A model generated the notes under the pieces. The model saw nothing but the letters and a program-made list of their open reading frames with translations, was not told the origin of the DNA and ran no database searches. Shown piece after piece: positions 11,179 through 19,032 of a stretch of 64,000 bases of DNA. Every line of letters starts with the position of its first letter. The first letter of the stretch is position 1. The position numbers and the translations under genes were made by a program. Source of the stretch: Lacipirellulaceae bacterium (GTDB lineage: Bacteria > Planctomycetota > Planctomycetia > Pirellulales > Lacipirellulaceae); contig JAVJRG010000012.1 of the NCBI GenBank assembly GCA_040218535.1, forward strand, positions 868,001 to 932,000, given 5' to 3'.

Positions 11179-12771
11179 TTACTCCTCCAGCGTCACTTCA
11201 AACCGATAAGCAACCCCAGGAAAATCATCCTCGAAGGGAAGCTTCACGATGGCCGTCTCACCCTCGAGTTCATACTCGTACGGTTTGTCGGTTCTTGGAT
11301 TCCGCGGTAGCGGCACGATTGTGATCTCGTCGAGTGAGTTCGGCAGCTTGCCAGTCTCGGCAGCATGCATACGAATCGCCTCGACGGTTTGAATGCCGTG
11401 CGTCTGCCAGATGAGTCGTTGCTCCGCGCTGCGCGCGGCTTGCATGGCGGGGAGGAGCAAGCTGGCAAGGGTGTGACCAAAGCCGCGGCTGAGACCTTCT
11501 GCCGAGTTGACGTTCAACTCTTTATTGATTTCGAAATTATGGTTGCGCAATACCCGAGCGGGCACATAGCTCCACTTCTCGATCGAGTCGGCAATCCGAC
11601 GGTACTCACGCAAGGCATCAATTGAAACCACCTTGCCGACTGGCATGGCTTCGACTTGGGCTTTCGTCATACCGCTTTCGATCAGCCGCTGCTTCGCCGC
11701 TGGGTAGGCGACGGTGCTCATGGCTGTCACAGCGAAACGTGCTGTCATACTGCTTGGCACAACATTCTGCCCTACCCCCGAGGAGACGAGTTGTTGCGAC
11801 TCGACAAGCGCCTTGGCCATCAGTCGTGCCCACTCTTCAGGAGAGTGTTCGGCGGTTTCCGCATCGAGTATGAAAGGAAAGATACGCAAGCCGTTGGACA
11901 TTTCCGCGCGCATCGAGTCTTGAATACTCACCATCGGATCAGGCAACTCGGCAATCGCCCAGTAGAGATTGGGGGAGTCCTTCTGCGCGATCAACTCGAT
12001 CAGCTGATTGTTCCCCATCCCACAGATGGCGATTCCGACAAGATCGCTCACCAAGAACGGAGCCTTCCCCACGTCGTGCCCTAGGCGGTAATTCATCCGC
12101 AAGGTATCGAGAACCTTTTCGTAATCGCCGTTGGCCAGATCGACCCTTGCCACCAGCATTAGTCCACGACAAAGCTCGCGACTGACTTGGATTTCTTCCA
12201 GAAGGAACGCGACGATCTCCGGTCCGCGGATTTCCTCGACATTCCACTGCCAATTGCAATGGCGGCGTCGTGTCGCTTCGCGAAGGTTTTCCATGGCAGA
12301 ACCCCGCCATGAGTCACTGGCCGCCTGGGCTTTCTCGAAAGGAAGTTCTTCCAAGGCCACGTCGTTCTGTCGATACCACTCATCATAGGCATCGCCGTAC
12401 TTCTTCCGCAGCTTTTGGGAAAAGTTTTGGATGTTGAGCAGTGAACGATAATAGTACGGTGCCGCATTGCCCTGCTTCAGTTCGATTTCGCGAAGCATCA
12501 GCCGATGCTTCAACGCCGGGACCGGCTCTGCCGCGGGAGTAACGGTCATTTTGAACGTCGTGAGCAGCCCCTCGCCGGGGACGTCTTGCTCAACGACAAC
12601 AAGCTCCGCACGTGTTGGCGTGGCGAGAATCGCAATCACTAAACCGCAAGCTAGTCGCAGAACAGCTTTAGCCCGCGAGCTACGTCTCGCGCGGTGAATT
12701 TTCTCTGCTAGTTCCGCGCGAGACGTAGCTCGCGGGCTAGATAGGCTAGGAACACGTAACTGAGATCTCAT
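11179..12771 (-). CDS. Secreted hypothetical protein of the sigma-factor operon
   Basis: A 530-residue protein of unknown function. The ATG at 12771 overlaps the TGA of the upstream gene (ATGA), which fixes the start and suggests translational coupling. The N-terminus is odd: a hydrophobic segment RLACGLVIAILATPTRA (about 49-65, signal-peptide like, cleavage after TRA) is preceded by a long basic n-region, part of which (SSPRATSRAELAEKIHRARR) is encoded by a palindromic repeat. The mature part has no domain I recognise; it includes EIVAFLLEEIQVSRELCRGL and a C-terminal type-II-pilin-accessory-like pattern IRMHAAETGKLPNSLDEI. Context: the last gene of an ECF sigma / membrane protein / secreted protein operon, so likely a target or sensor of that pathway. 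Confidence 0.7.
   Translation of the reverse strand: MRSQLRVPSLSSPRATSRAELAEKIHRARRSSRAKAVLRLACGLVIAILATPTRAELVVVEQDVPGEGLLTTFKMTVTPAAEPVPALKHRLMLREIELKQGNAAPYYYRSLLNIQNFSQKLRKKYGDAYDEWYRQNDVALEELPFEKAQAASDSWRGSAMENLREATRRRHCNWQWNVEEIRGPEIVAFLLEEIQVSRELCRGLMLVARVDLANGDYEKVLDTLRMNYRLGHDVGKAPFLVSDLVGIAICGMGNNQLIELIAQKDSPNLYWAIAELPDPMVSIQDSMRAEMSNGLRIFPFILDAETAEHSPEEWARLMAKALVESQQLVSSGVGQNVVPSSMTARFAVTAMSTVAYPAAKQRLIESGMTKAQVEAMPVGKVVSIDALREYRRIADSIEKWSYVPARVLRNHNFEINKELNVNSAEGLSRGFGHTLASLLLPAMQAARSAEQRLIWQTHGIQTVEAIRMHAAETGKLPNSLDEITIVPLPRNPRTDKPYEYELEGETAIVKLPFEDDFPGVAYRFEVTLEE
12669..12739. repeat. Palindromic element inside a signal-peptide coding region
   Basis: Arms 12669-12694 and 12714-12739 are perfect 26-nt inverted copies beginning TAGCCCGCGAGCTACGTCTC. 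The whole element is in frame within the N-terminal n-region of the secreted 530-residue protein. Its arms are identical to those of the intergenic element at 22102-22177. Confidence 0.92.
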
Positions 12772-13466
12772 ATCGCTTCTCCCTGTGTGCGGAAGTTCTC
12801 CAGCCATTGCCAGCCATTGAAACTCGTGGGGACTTCGCGACGCGGCAACAGTTCCGCACGAAGTTGACGGGCCGATTTTGGGGGGTCGAATTCGGTCGAG
12901 ACGAGCGAAGTTGCTCGCGTCGAGGGAATCTCTTCACCGCTCAGAATCGCGTTGCGCATCGCCAGCATCGAGGTCTGTTGCGTAAAGTGCTTCCAAGGGA
13001 ATTCCCTGGGTGAAGCCTCGTAGCCTTCAGCGCGAGCTGCGTGCTGTTCTTTCTCGACAACCCGTACTTCTTCTAGGTCGCTCGCTTCGCCGGTATCACT
13101 TGCAACTTGCGAGTTCGACTCGGGAAGTTGCGCTGGCGCGAGTATAGCACGCGTTACGAAAACCGCGAGGCAAGCAGCAGTCGCAGCGCTGGCGAGTGAT
13201 GCAAAGATAACTCGCGATGCGAACCCCTGGCTTGCGCCAGGGGCTAGGGACCCTGCGTGAGGCTCGCCAGCTGAATCCCGTCTAGCCCCCAGCGCAAGCT
13301 GGGGTTTCGTAGCCTCAGCGTGAGTTGCACTTGCAAGCAGCCCTGCCTGAAAACCCGCTTCATAAAACAAGGTATCGCGATCGAGTTTCGCTTCCGAAGG
13401 TCTTAACTCTGCGAGCCGAGCTTCCAGGGCTATCAGATCCGTCGGTAGTTTGTCGTGTTCGGACAT
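12768..13466 (-). CDS. Single-pass membrane protein, possible anti-sigma factor
   Basis: A 232-residue protein with no family I can name. The start MSEHDKLPTDLIALEARLAE is chosen because it lies 20 bp after the sigma gene stop. The N-terminal cytosolic part (1-65) has the ALEARLAELRPSEAKLDRDTL pattern seen in planctomycete proteins encoded next to ECF sigma genes. Residues about 66-95 (from LALGARRDSAGEPHAGSL) are the translation of a palindromic repeat. A single membrane segment follows (VIFASLASAATAACLAVFV, about 98-116), then an extracytoplasmic tail. Position between an ECF sigma factor and a secreted protein supports an anti-sigma role, but no zinc-binding HxxxCxxC motif is visible, so this is inference. 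Confidence 0.6.
   Translation of the reverse strand: MSEHDKLPTDLIALEARLAELRPSEAKLDRDTLFYEAGFQAGLLASATHAEATKPQLALGARRDSAGEPHAGSLAPGASQGFASRVIFASLASAATAACLAVFVTRAILAPAQLPESNSQVASDTGEASDLEEVRVVEKEQHAARAEGYEASPREFPWKHFTQQTSMLAMRNAILSGEEIPSTRATSLVSTEFDPPKSARQLRAELLPRREVPTSFNGWQWLENFRTQGEAI
13222..13309. repeat. Palindromic element within a coding region, CCCCAGCGCAAGCTGGGG family
   Basis: Left arm 13222-13250 holds hairpin CCCCTGGCTTGCGCCAGGGG; right arm 13281-13309 holds CCCCAGCGCAAGCTGGGG. The two arms are inverted copies of each other. The element is in frame in the anti-sigma-like gene. A single arm of the same family is at 63909-63932, also inside a gene. Confidence 0.88.
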
Positions 13467-13486
13467 GGCTAAACTTTCACACGGGC

Positions 13487-14131
13487 CTACCACGCGGAGC
13501 GTGGTGTTACACTTCTCACTTCAAAAAAATTTTGCAGGGTTGATAAGGCTTCTGCGTAACGGCGTTGCACGGTGCTCGCCGGTGTTTCCGTCAAATCCGC
13601 AATCTCTCGCCAGGAGAGACCGCTCCACAGGCGAAGCGTGACGATCTCTCGCGGCAAGTCTTCAAGTTGCGTGACCGCTTGAGCGACGTCCAACTTGTCT
13701 AAATGGTTTGCAGATTGGTCATCCGCACGTAGCCGCCCGGCAACCTCCTCGTGACTCGTCCGACGACGTTTGGCACGTGCCGCGTTGAGTGCTTTATTTC
13801 TGACAACTCGATAGAGCCAAGCCGTGGGGTTTTCGGGGCGTTGTTTTTGTCGAATCAACTCGACGAACGCTTCCTGCACGCAATCCTCAGGCGCAGTCGT
13901 CCACTGCGTCGCGTACAACTCTAGCGCCGCCCCGTGGGCGTCTATCAGTTGAGCCAACTCAGGCGGTGATGGCGTCGCTGGGTCCAAAACAAAGGGGCTC
14001 TTGAGTGCCAAATCGAGCGGTTTATAGAGAAGACACCGCCCAGGGGCTAGTTTACCCAGAAAAACTGGAAATGACGAAATCCGAATGACGAATGCCGAAA
14101 AGCAGCGCGACAGCGATCTTTCATTCGACAT
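13487..14131 (-). CDS. ECF-type RNA polymerase sigma factor
   Basis: Sigma-70 family extracytoplasmic-function factor. Region 2 covers LIDAHGAALELYATQWTTAP, DCVQEAFVELIRQ and the promoter-melting part PTAWLYRVVRNKALNAAR; region 4 is LPREIVTLRLWSGLSWREIA with recognition helix TPASTVQRRYAEAL. The true start is uncertain: the first 25 or so codons from the ATG at 14131 (SLSRCFSAFVIRISSF) are a palindromic repeat, so a TTG at 14011 just before KSPFVLDPATPSPPEL is a plausible alternative that leaves a normal-length ECF factor (about 174 aa). It heads an operon with a membrane protein and a secreted protein. Confidence 0.9.
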   Translation of the reverse strand: MSNERSLSRCFSAFVIRISSFPVFLGKLAPGRCLLYKPLDLALKSPFVLDPATPSPPELAQLIDAHGAALELYATQWTTAPEDCVQEAFVELIRQKQRPENPTAWLYRVVRNKALNAARAKRRRTSHEEVAGRLRADDQSANHLDKLDVAQAVTQLEDLPREIVTLRLWSGLSWREIADLTETPASTVQRRYAEALSTLQNFFEVRSVTPRSAW

Positions 14132-14155
14132 TCGTCATTCGGAATTCGACATTCC
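14067..14155. repeat. Palindromic element, CGAATGACGAATG family
   Basis: Arms 14067-14100 (contains CCGAATGACGAATG) and 14119-14155 (contains CATTCGTCATTCGG) are inverted copies with a short loop. It overlaps the 5' part of the sigma-factor frame and ends 2 bp before the stop codon of the ABC-F gene. Confidence 0.87.
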
Positions 14156-14157
14156 CT

Positions 14158-15936
14158 TCACCCCTCCAGCGCGTTATACGTCTCCAACCAGTCCTCTTCG
14201 AGTTGCTCGACGTCACTGGAGAGGGTCGCCAGATCGGCCCTGACACGTTCGGCCTCCTCGGTGGAAGTGACCGTCAGCAGTTCCGCTTCTAGCTCTTTCT
14301 TCGTCTCATCGTTCTTGGCGATTCTCCGTTCGATGCTCTTGAGCTTCTTCTGCAGGTCACGCTCTTCACGGCCCGAGAGTTTCGTGGCCGGCGAGCTGCC
14401 TTCGGGAGCCGGCGCTCCGCCGTAGGTGGCATGTTCAGCCCGCAACCCTGCTTCGAGTTCCTTCCGCACACGATAAACATAATCGTCGTAGCTTGCTGGG
14501 TAGTTGACGACGCGGGCGTCACGCACTTCAACAACGGCGGTGGCGACGCGCCTCATGAAGTGCCGATCGTGGCTCGTAAAGATCACCGTCCCTAGATACC
14601 GCTCAAGTGCATCGGCCAGCGCTTCAACCGTTTCTACATCAAGATGATTACCCGGTTCGTCGAGGATCAGCACGTTGTGCTGCTCGAGCAGCAAGCCGGC
14701 CAAGACAAGCCGTGCTCGTTCGCCACCACTGAGCACGCGGATGGGCTTCTCGACCGTATCGCCACTGAACAGAAAACTGCCCGCCACGCTGCTGATCTGT
14801 TGCCGCGTTGTGCCGGGGGCGGCTTGGTATTCGAGATACTCTTGCACCGTGTCGTTCTCGCGGAGCGTTGTATAGACGTGCTGGGCGTAAACGCCGATCT
14901 GGCAGCCGTAGCCCCACTTCAAGCTGCCTTCTTTCGGATCGAGCGAACCACAAACCGTCCGCAGAAACGTGGTCTTGCCCTGACCGTTGTCGCCGACGAT
15001 GCCGATCCGTTCGCCGTGTTCCAGTTCCAGTTGAATGTCCTCAGCCACCGTGTGATCCGGGTACCCGATCGCTAACTCGTTCGTCCGCAGCGCGACGCCC
15101 TGGCGGGGTTCAATCGCCGGGAAGCTGAAGTTAACGGTCGCCTCTTGGCCGGCGACATCCAGCAGCTTGAGTTTCTCCAACTGCTTCGCCTTGCTACGGG
15201 CCTGGCTGGCAGTGTTGGCGTTGGCGCGGTTTTTGTTGATGAAGGTTTCTAGTTGCTTGCGTTTGGTGAGCGTTGCAGCGTTCCTCCGTTCGTCGTGTTC
15301 GCGGCGTTCGTCGAGGTTTTCCAGGTAGGCGTCGACATCGCCTGGGAACATCGTCAGCTCACCACGCGAAAGTTCCAGTGTGTGATCGCAGGTGCGCTTG
15401 AGGAACGACCGATCGTGCGAAACCACGAGCAGGCCGCCCTTGAAGTCGTTGAGAAACTCCTCCAGCAGCATCTGCGTCCGCAGATCAAGAAAGTTTGTCG
15501 GCTCGTCGAGAATTAATAGGTTCGGATCATGCAGCAGAAGCGCCGCCAACTTCACCCGGGTCTGCCAACCGCCTGAGAGCGAACGGACTTCCTGGTGCAA
15601 CATCGCGTCGGGAAGTTGGAACTGCCAGGCCACTTCGCCACACCGCCAGTCCGGCTGGCCGCTATCGCGCATGAGAAACTCGACGACCGTTTCTCCGTCA
15701 TGAAACGGATCGTGTTGCCGCAGGTAGCCCAGCCGCAGTTTTTTGCTTTTCACGACTTCGCCTGCGTCGAGTTCCTCGTCTTCAAGCAGCACCCGGCAGA
15801 GCGTACTCTTGCCAGCCCCATTGCGGCCAATCAGCCCGACCTTCTGATCGTCCGTCAGCGCGCACGAAGCCCCATCGAGCAGTTCTTGCTCGCCATAGCG
15901 TTTGTGGGCATCGAGTAATTGGAGAACGACAGGCAC
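14158..15936 (-). CDS. ABC-F family ATPase (Uup/EttA-like)
   Basis: Cytoplasmic ABC-F protein with two ATPase domains and no membrane segments, a class that acts on ribosomes (translation factors or antibiotic protection). Domain 1: Walker A GRNGAGKSTL (about 37-46), signature SLSGGW, Walker B LLILDEPTNFLDL. The linker (about 210-270) is charged and helical. Domain 2: GDNGQGKTTF, signature VLSGGERARLVLAGLL, Walker B VLILDEPGNHLDVE. The C-terminal 80 residues form a coiled coil (LQKKLKSIERRIAKNDETKK), as in Uup. The start codon is GTG. Length 592 is normal. The precise subfamily cannot be decided by eye. Confidence 0.92.
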   Translation of the reverse strand: MPVVLQLLDAHKRYGEQELLDGASCALTDDQKVGLIGRNGAGKSTLCRVLLEDEELDAGEVVKSKKLRLGYLRQHDPFHDGETVVEFLMRDSGQPDWRCGEVAWQFQLPDAMLHQEVRSLSGGWQTRVKLAALLLHDPNLLILDEPTNFLDLRTQMLLEEFLNDFKGGLLVVSHDRSFLKRTCDHTLELSRGELTMFPGDVDAYLENLDERREHDERRNAATLTKRKQLETFINKNRANANTASQARSKAKQLEKLKLLDVAGQEATVNFSFPAIEPRQGVALRTNELAIGYPDHTVAEDIQLELEHGERIGIVGDNGQGKTTFLRTVCGSLDPKEGSLKWGYGCQIGVYAQHVYTTLRENDTVQEYLEYQAAPGTTRQQISSVAGSFLFSGDTVEKPIRVLSGGERARLVLAGLLLEQHNVLILDEPGNHLDVETVEALADALERYLGTVIFTSHDRHFMRRVATAVVEVRDARVVNYPASYDDYVYRVRKELEAGLRAEHATYGGAPAPEGSSPATKLSGREERDLQKKLKSIERRIAKNDETKKELEAELLTVTSTEEAERVRADLATLSSDVEQLEEDWLETYNALEG

Positions 15937-15993
15937 GTGGACGTGATGTGCTGGAGTGATGGAATGTTGGAGTGCTGAAGAAAGGCAATTTCA

Positions 15994-16034
15994 AGCTAGC
16001 CCGCGAGCACGGCGACGCTAGGCTGGCTCGCGTG
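15994..16034. repeat. Degenerate palindromic element, CTAGCCCGCGAG family
   Basis: CTAGCCCGCGAG at 15995-16006 and the inverted GCTCGCG near 16026-16032 form a shorter, worn version of the 12669 and 22102 elements. It overlaps the lnt stop codon, so the last residues (REPA) come from the repeat. Confidence 0.6.
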
Positions 16035-17796
16035 GAGAAGTGCCTTTTCTCTCTGCCCAACCGACCGTGGCAAAAACCACACAGCATACCAAACAGGCCG
16101 TCGGGAGCCAGTCTCCCCAGCGGGAATAGACGGTTTGGTAGCTCCCGTTCTCAGGATTTCGTGGCTTTACTTGAGCGAGAAGGAAAGTCGACTGGTTCCT
16201 CTCGGTCACCGCGATCACGTTCCCGGCAGCGTCGATATGGGCTGAAAGACCACGGTTGCCAGCGATCAGCATCGGCGTGCGCAATTCCACCGCCCGTAGG
16301 ATGCCACAGGCCAAGTGCATGTCCAACTCCGCGGAGCCCCAGTACCAGGCGTCGTTGGTCACGTTGACCAAGATGTCAGGGGCTTTGCCCTGCTCAGCCA
16401 ATTCTGAGAATTGCCAACGCATCAAATGCGGAACTGCTTTTTCATAGCAAACCGTCGGTGAGTAGCGAACGCTCTCGAACTCAAACGACTGCGGACCTTC
16501 GCCCGCCGTTACGCCGCCAGTGAGCGGCGTGAATCCATCCGGGTAAGGGAACCAACTTGAAAACGGTGTGTACTCCCCGTAGGGAACCAAGTGCATCTTG
16601 TCGTAAGTCCCCTGCACTTCGCCAGCGCGGTCAACAAAGACCACGGAGTTCCAAGACTCCACCTCGAAGGGATCAATTTCAGAAGACACAGTCTCATCAC
16701 TTGCGTCTTCGCCGCGTGTCGTTTCAGCACTTGGCGAAACATGCCGTCGATCAATTCCAAACAGCAAGCCAGCTTCCCAAGCCGTCGCGAGCCCTTTTAG
16801 ATCATTGCGTGTGAGGGAAACAAACTTCTCGACGGGCATCGCAAGGAAATCATCCGGAGGGTCAAAACCCTCTTCGAAGCTGAACAGTGATTCGCGATAA
16901 GCAGTCTCCGGCCAGATCACGAGGTCAACACTGCGACCTTCTTTTTCCGCTCTGGACTTTGCTTCCCAGCTAAGGTTGAGCAACTCCTGCATGATCCGCT
17001 GCTTGCGATCAGGGTCGAACTTCCAAGTCGCTTGGGCGTCGCCTTGGATGAGCGCGACGGTTTGGGGTTCTCCGTTTTCGGAATCAACTGGAATCGACAA
17101 TAGGTCGTAGATTGCGACCAAGACCATCACGAGCGCGATCGGTTGCAGAGCTTTCCACCGAACGCCAACCGCTTGCGGCTCAGCCGCGTGAGAACTGTTG
17201 ACGGCTAAGCCGCGAGCGGGAAGCGCATCCGCTATCGCTCCCCCTACAAGCACAATCAGAAACGTCACCCCATACTCGCCCGCCAAATCAGCAATCTGCA
17301 AGACTACTGGAAACTTGACCTGTGTGTGCGCGAGCGACCCCATCATGAACCCAGTCGCCAAGTGTGCACGAATAAGTTCCAACCCGGTCCAAACAATGGG
17401 AGCCGCCCGCCAGAGTGGCATCCCCAGTCGATCGTGCGCTACCCGCGTGAGCCCGACGAAAACGGGCAGGTAGGTGCCCAGATAAGTAGCCAGCAGCAGC
17501 AGGGCCAAATGGTTCGAAGGGTGCGCAAGTCGCAACCACTGCACGGTCACCAACCACATGAGAAAGCCGCAGAACCAGAGCCCACGATAGGGCCGTTTGC
17601 CTGGCAGCTTCTCTCGTTTCACCAAGAGCAACCAGGGTACCGGCGAGATCCAGGCGAGTAACCCCCAAGCGACGGGCGGCTGTGCCAAGTAGAACAACAT
17701 CCCGCCGATCAGTCCAAGTGGTAGTACACTGCGTTGCCAGAGAGGCTTTGCGTCCGTGGTTTCGGGATTATTCGAGTTGTGGGCTTTCTTTCCCAT
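16018..17796 (-). CDS. lnt: Apolipoprotein N-acyltransferase
   Basis: Inner-membrane enzyme that adds the third acyl chain to the N-terminal Cys of lipoproteins. The N-terminal half has several membrane segments (GLIGGMLFYLAQPPVAWGLL, LLLLATYLGTYLPVFVGL, TFLIVLVGGAIADAL); the periplasmic nitrilase-like domain starts near 230 (TVALIQGDAQATWK). Catalytic triad candidates: Glu in VIWPETAYRE, Lys in YDKMHLVPYGEYTPF and Cys in SPTVCYEKAVPHL. A last membrane segment precedes the C-terminus. At 592 aa it is slightly longer than the E. coli enzyme (512), with an insert around ETTRGEDASDETVSSE. It would process the several lipoproteins in this window. Confidence 0.93.
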   Translation of the reverse strand: MGKKAHNSNNPETTDAKPLWQRSVLPLGLIGGMLFYLAQPPVAWGLLAWISPVPWLLLVKREKLPGKRPYRGLWFCGFLMWLVTVQWLRLAHPSNHLALLLLATYLGTYLPVFVGLTRVAHDRLGMPLWRAAPIVWTGLELIRAHLATGFMMGSLAHTQVKFPVVLQIADLAGEYGVTFLIVLVGGAIADALPARGLAVNSSHAAEPQAVGVRWKALQPIALVMVLVAIYDLLSIPVDSENGEPQTVALIQGDAQATWKFDPDRKQRIMQELLNLSWEAKSRAEKEGRSVDLVIWPETAYRESLFSFEEGFDPPDDFLAMPVEKFVSLTRNDLKGLATAWEAGLLFGIDRRHVSPSAETTRGEDASDETVSSEIDPFEVESWNSVVFVDRAGEVQGTYDKMHLVPYGEYTPFSSWFPYPDGFTPLTGGVTAGEGPQSFEFESVRYSPTVCYEKAVPHLMRWQFSELAEQGKAPDILVNVTNDAWYWGSAELDMHLACGILRAVELRTPMLIAGNRGLSAHIDAAGNVIAVTERNQSTFLLAQVKPRNPENGSYQTVYSRWGDWLPTACLVCCVVFATVGWAERKGTSPREPA

Positions 17797-17866
17797 GCCG
17801 CCAAACTAGAGCGTGGCGAGTCTTTTTGCCAGGGCAAGTTGATGAACCGTAGAAGTCACGGTAACA

Positions 17867-17952
17867 CAATGACCAACGTCCAAGTCCAAATGACCAAAGT
17901 ACGTTTGAAAACCGCTTGCTATTGGTCATTTAGACTTGGGCATTGGTCATTG
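17867..17952. repeat. Palindromic element, AATGACCAA family
   Basis: Arms 17867-17897 (CAATGACCAACGTCCAAGTC) and 17922-17952 are inverted copies matching at 28 of 31 positions. The right arm encodes the last codons and stop of the metallophosphoesterase. The same family is at 56212-56287. Confidence 0.9.
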
Positions 17953-18901
17953 CATCGTCCGCTTCCAACGTAAACACCGTAATCTCAGGCCGGCAATTGA
18001 AACGCACGCGGTGCGTGTAACCCAGGCCGCGATTGATATAGAGGCGGCGGTGCTCGTCGACCACGATCTCGCCAGACGTGTAACGCTTGTTCCGCACCGG
18101 CAACACCGGCGGGCTGGTGAAGGGTGGCTTGCACTGGCCGCCGTGGGTATGGCCGGCAAGGATCCATCCGCGGTAATCTTTCATCACAGATATGTCGACA
18201 CCGTCAGGGTTGTGGCACAGGGCGACGTGTGCCCGCTGCATGTCCAGCTCATCGAGTGCTCGCTGAGGTGCGAAGCGACGGGCCCAAAGATCGTCGATGC
18301 CAGCAATCTGCAGCCCACCTGTTTCTAATGTTTGGTTACGGAGCACTTCAATATCAATGCGATTGAGTTCGTCCTTTAACCGTGCCGTGCTGAAATGCTG
18401 ATTCCAGTTCGTACCGTAGTCGTGATTACCGAAGATTGCGAATCGCCCCAGTTTCGCTTTCGGGAGCGAACCCAAGACGTCAACCACTTGAGGAATCTGC
18501 TCGGCAACTTCACAAGTCATCAAGTCGCCGGTGATCACGATGAGATCAGGATCGAGCTTCGCCGTGTTGGCGATGGCCGAAGTGATGTAGTCGTGATCAA
18601 CCAAATTGCCGATATGCAAATCGCTCAGATGCACGAGCCGTTTCCCGACGAGCGATTCTGGGAGATTCTCGATCGGCAGTTTCCGCCCGATCACCTCCAC
18701 CCAATGCGGCTCAAACCGCCAAGTGTAGAGCAGCGTCCCCACGCCAGCAGCCAGCACACTTCCCGCAGCACGCTTGAGAAACTTCCGACGCGAAGGCTTG
18801 GCCGCGACCGATTCAGCGGTCCGGTCCACGCCGGCTTGCTTTGCGCCAGACTTCGCGGCAGAGTCTTCCAAACTGGTAGAACTGGAAAGCGGGTCAGCCA
18901 T
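17930..18901 (-). CDS. Metallophosphoesterase with Tat-like signal
   Basis: Calcineurin-like dimetal phosphoesterase, 323 aa. Metal-binding motifs in order: HLSDLHIG, VITGDLMT, IFGNHDYG, and GHTHGGQ near 255. The N-terminus carries PSRRKFLKRAAG followed by a hydrophobic stretch (SVLAAGVGTLLYTW), a twin-arginine-like signal or membrane anchor. The arrangement resembles YkuE/YaeI phosphodiesterases, some of which act on lipid A precursors or other lipids; the substrate here is unknown. Its last residues (DAMTNAQV) and stop lie inside a palindromic repeat arm, so the C-terminus has probably been rewritten by the insertion. Confidence 0.9.
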   Translation of the reverse strand: MADPLSSSTSLEDSAAKSGAKQAGVDRTAESVAAKPSRRKFLKRAAGSVLAAGVGTLLYTWRFEPHWVEVIGRKLPIENLPESLVGKRLVHLSDLHIGNLVDHDYITSAIANTAKLDPDLIVITGDLMTCEVAEQIPQVVDVLGSLPKAKLGRFAIFGNHDYGTNWNQHFSTARLKDELNRIDIEVLRNQTLETGGLQIAGIDDLWARRFAPQRALDELDMQRAHVALCHNPDGVDISVMKDYRGWILAGHTHGGQCKPPFTSPPVLPVRNKRYTSGEIVVDEHRRLYINRGLGYTHRVRFNCRPEITVFTLEADDAMTNAQV

Positions 18902-19032
18902 TGTCGGTGGGAAGCTAAGCGTGCGAACAGCTTTGCTAGACGCGAGTCGTGGATTGTCGGCTATAATTCGGAGGGAAGGCGCTATCGTGCAGCAGAACTC
19001 TTCCAGCGCTCTTTACAAGATACCTCAGGATT

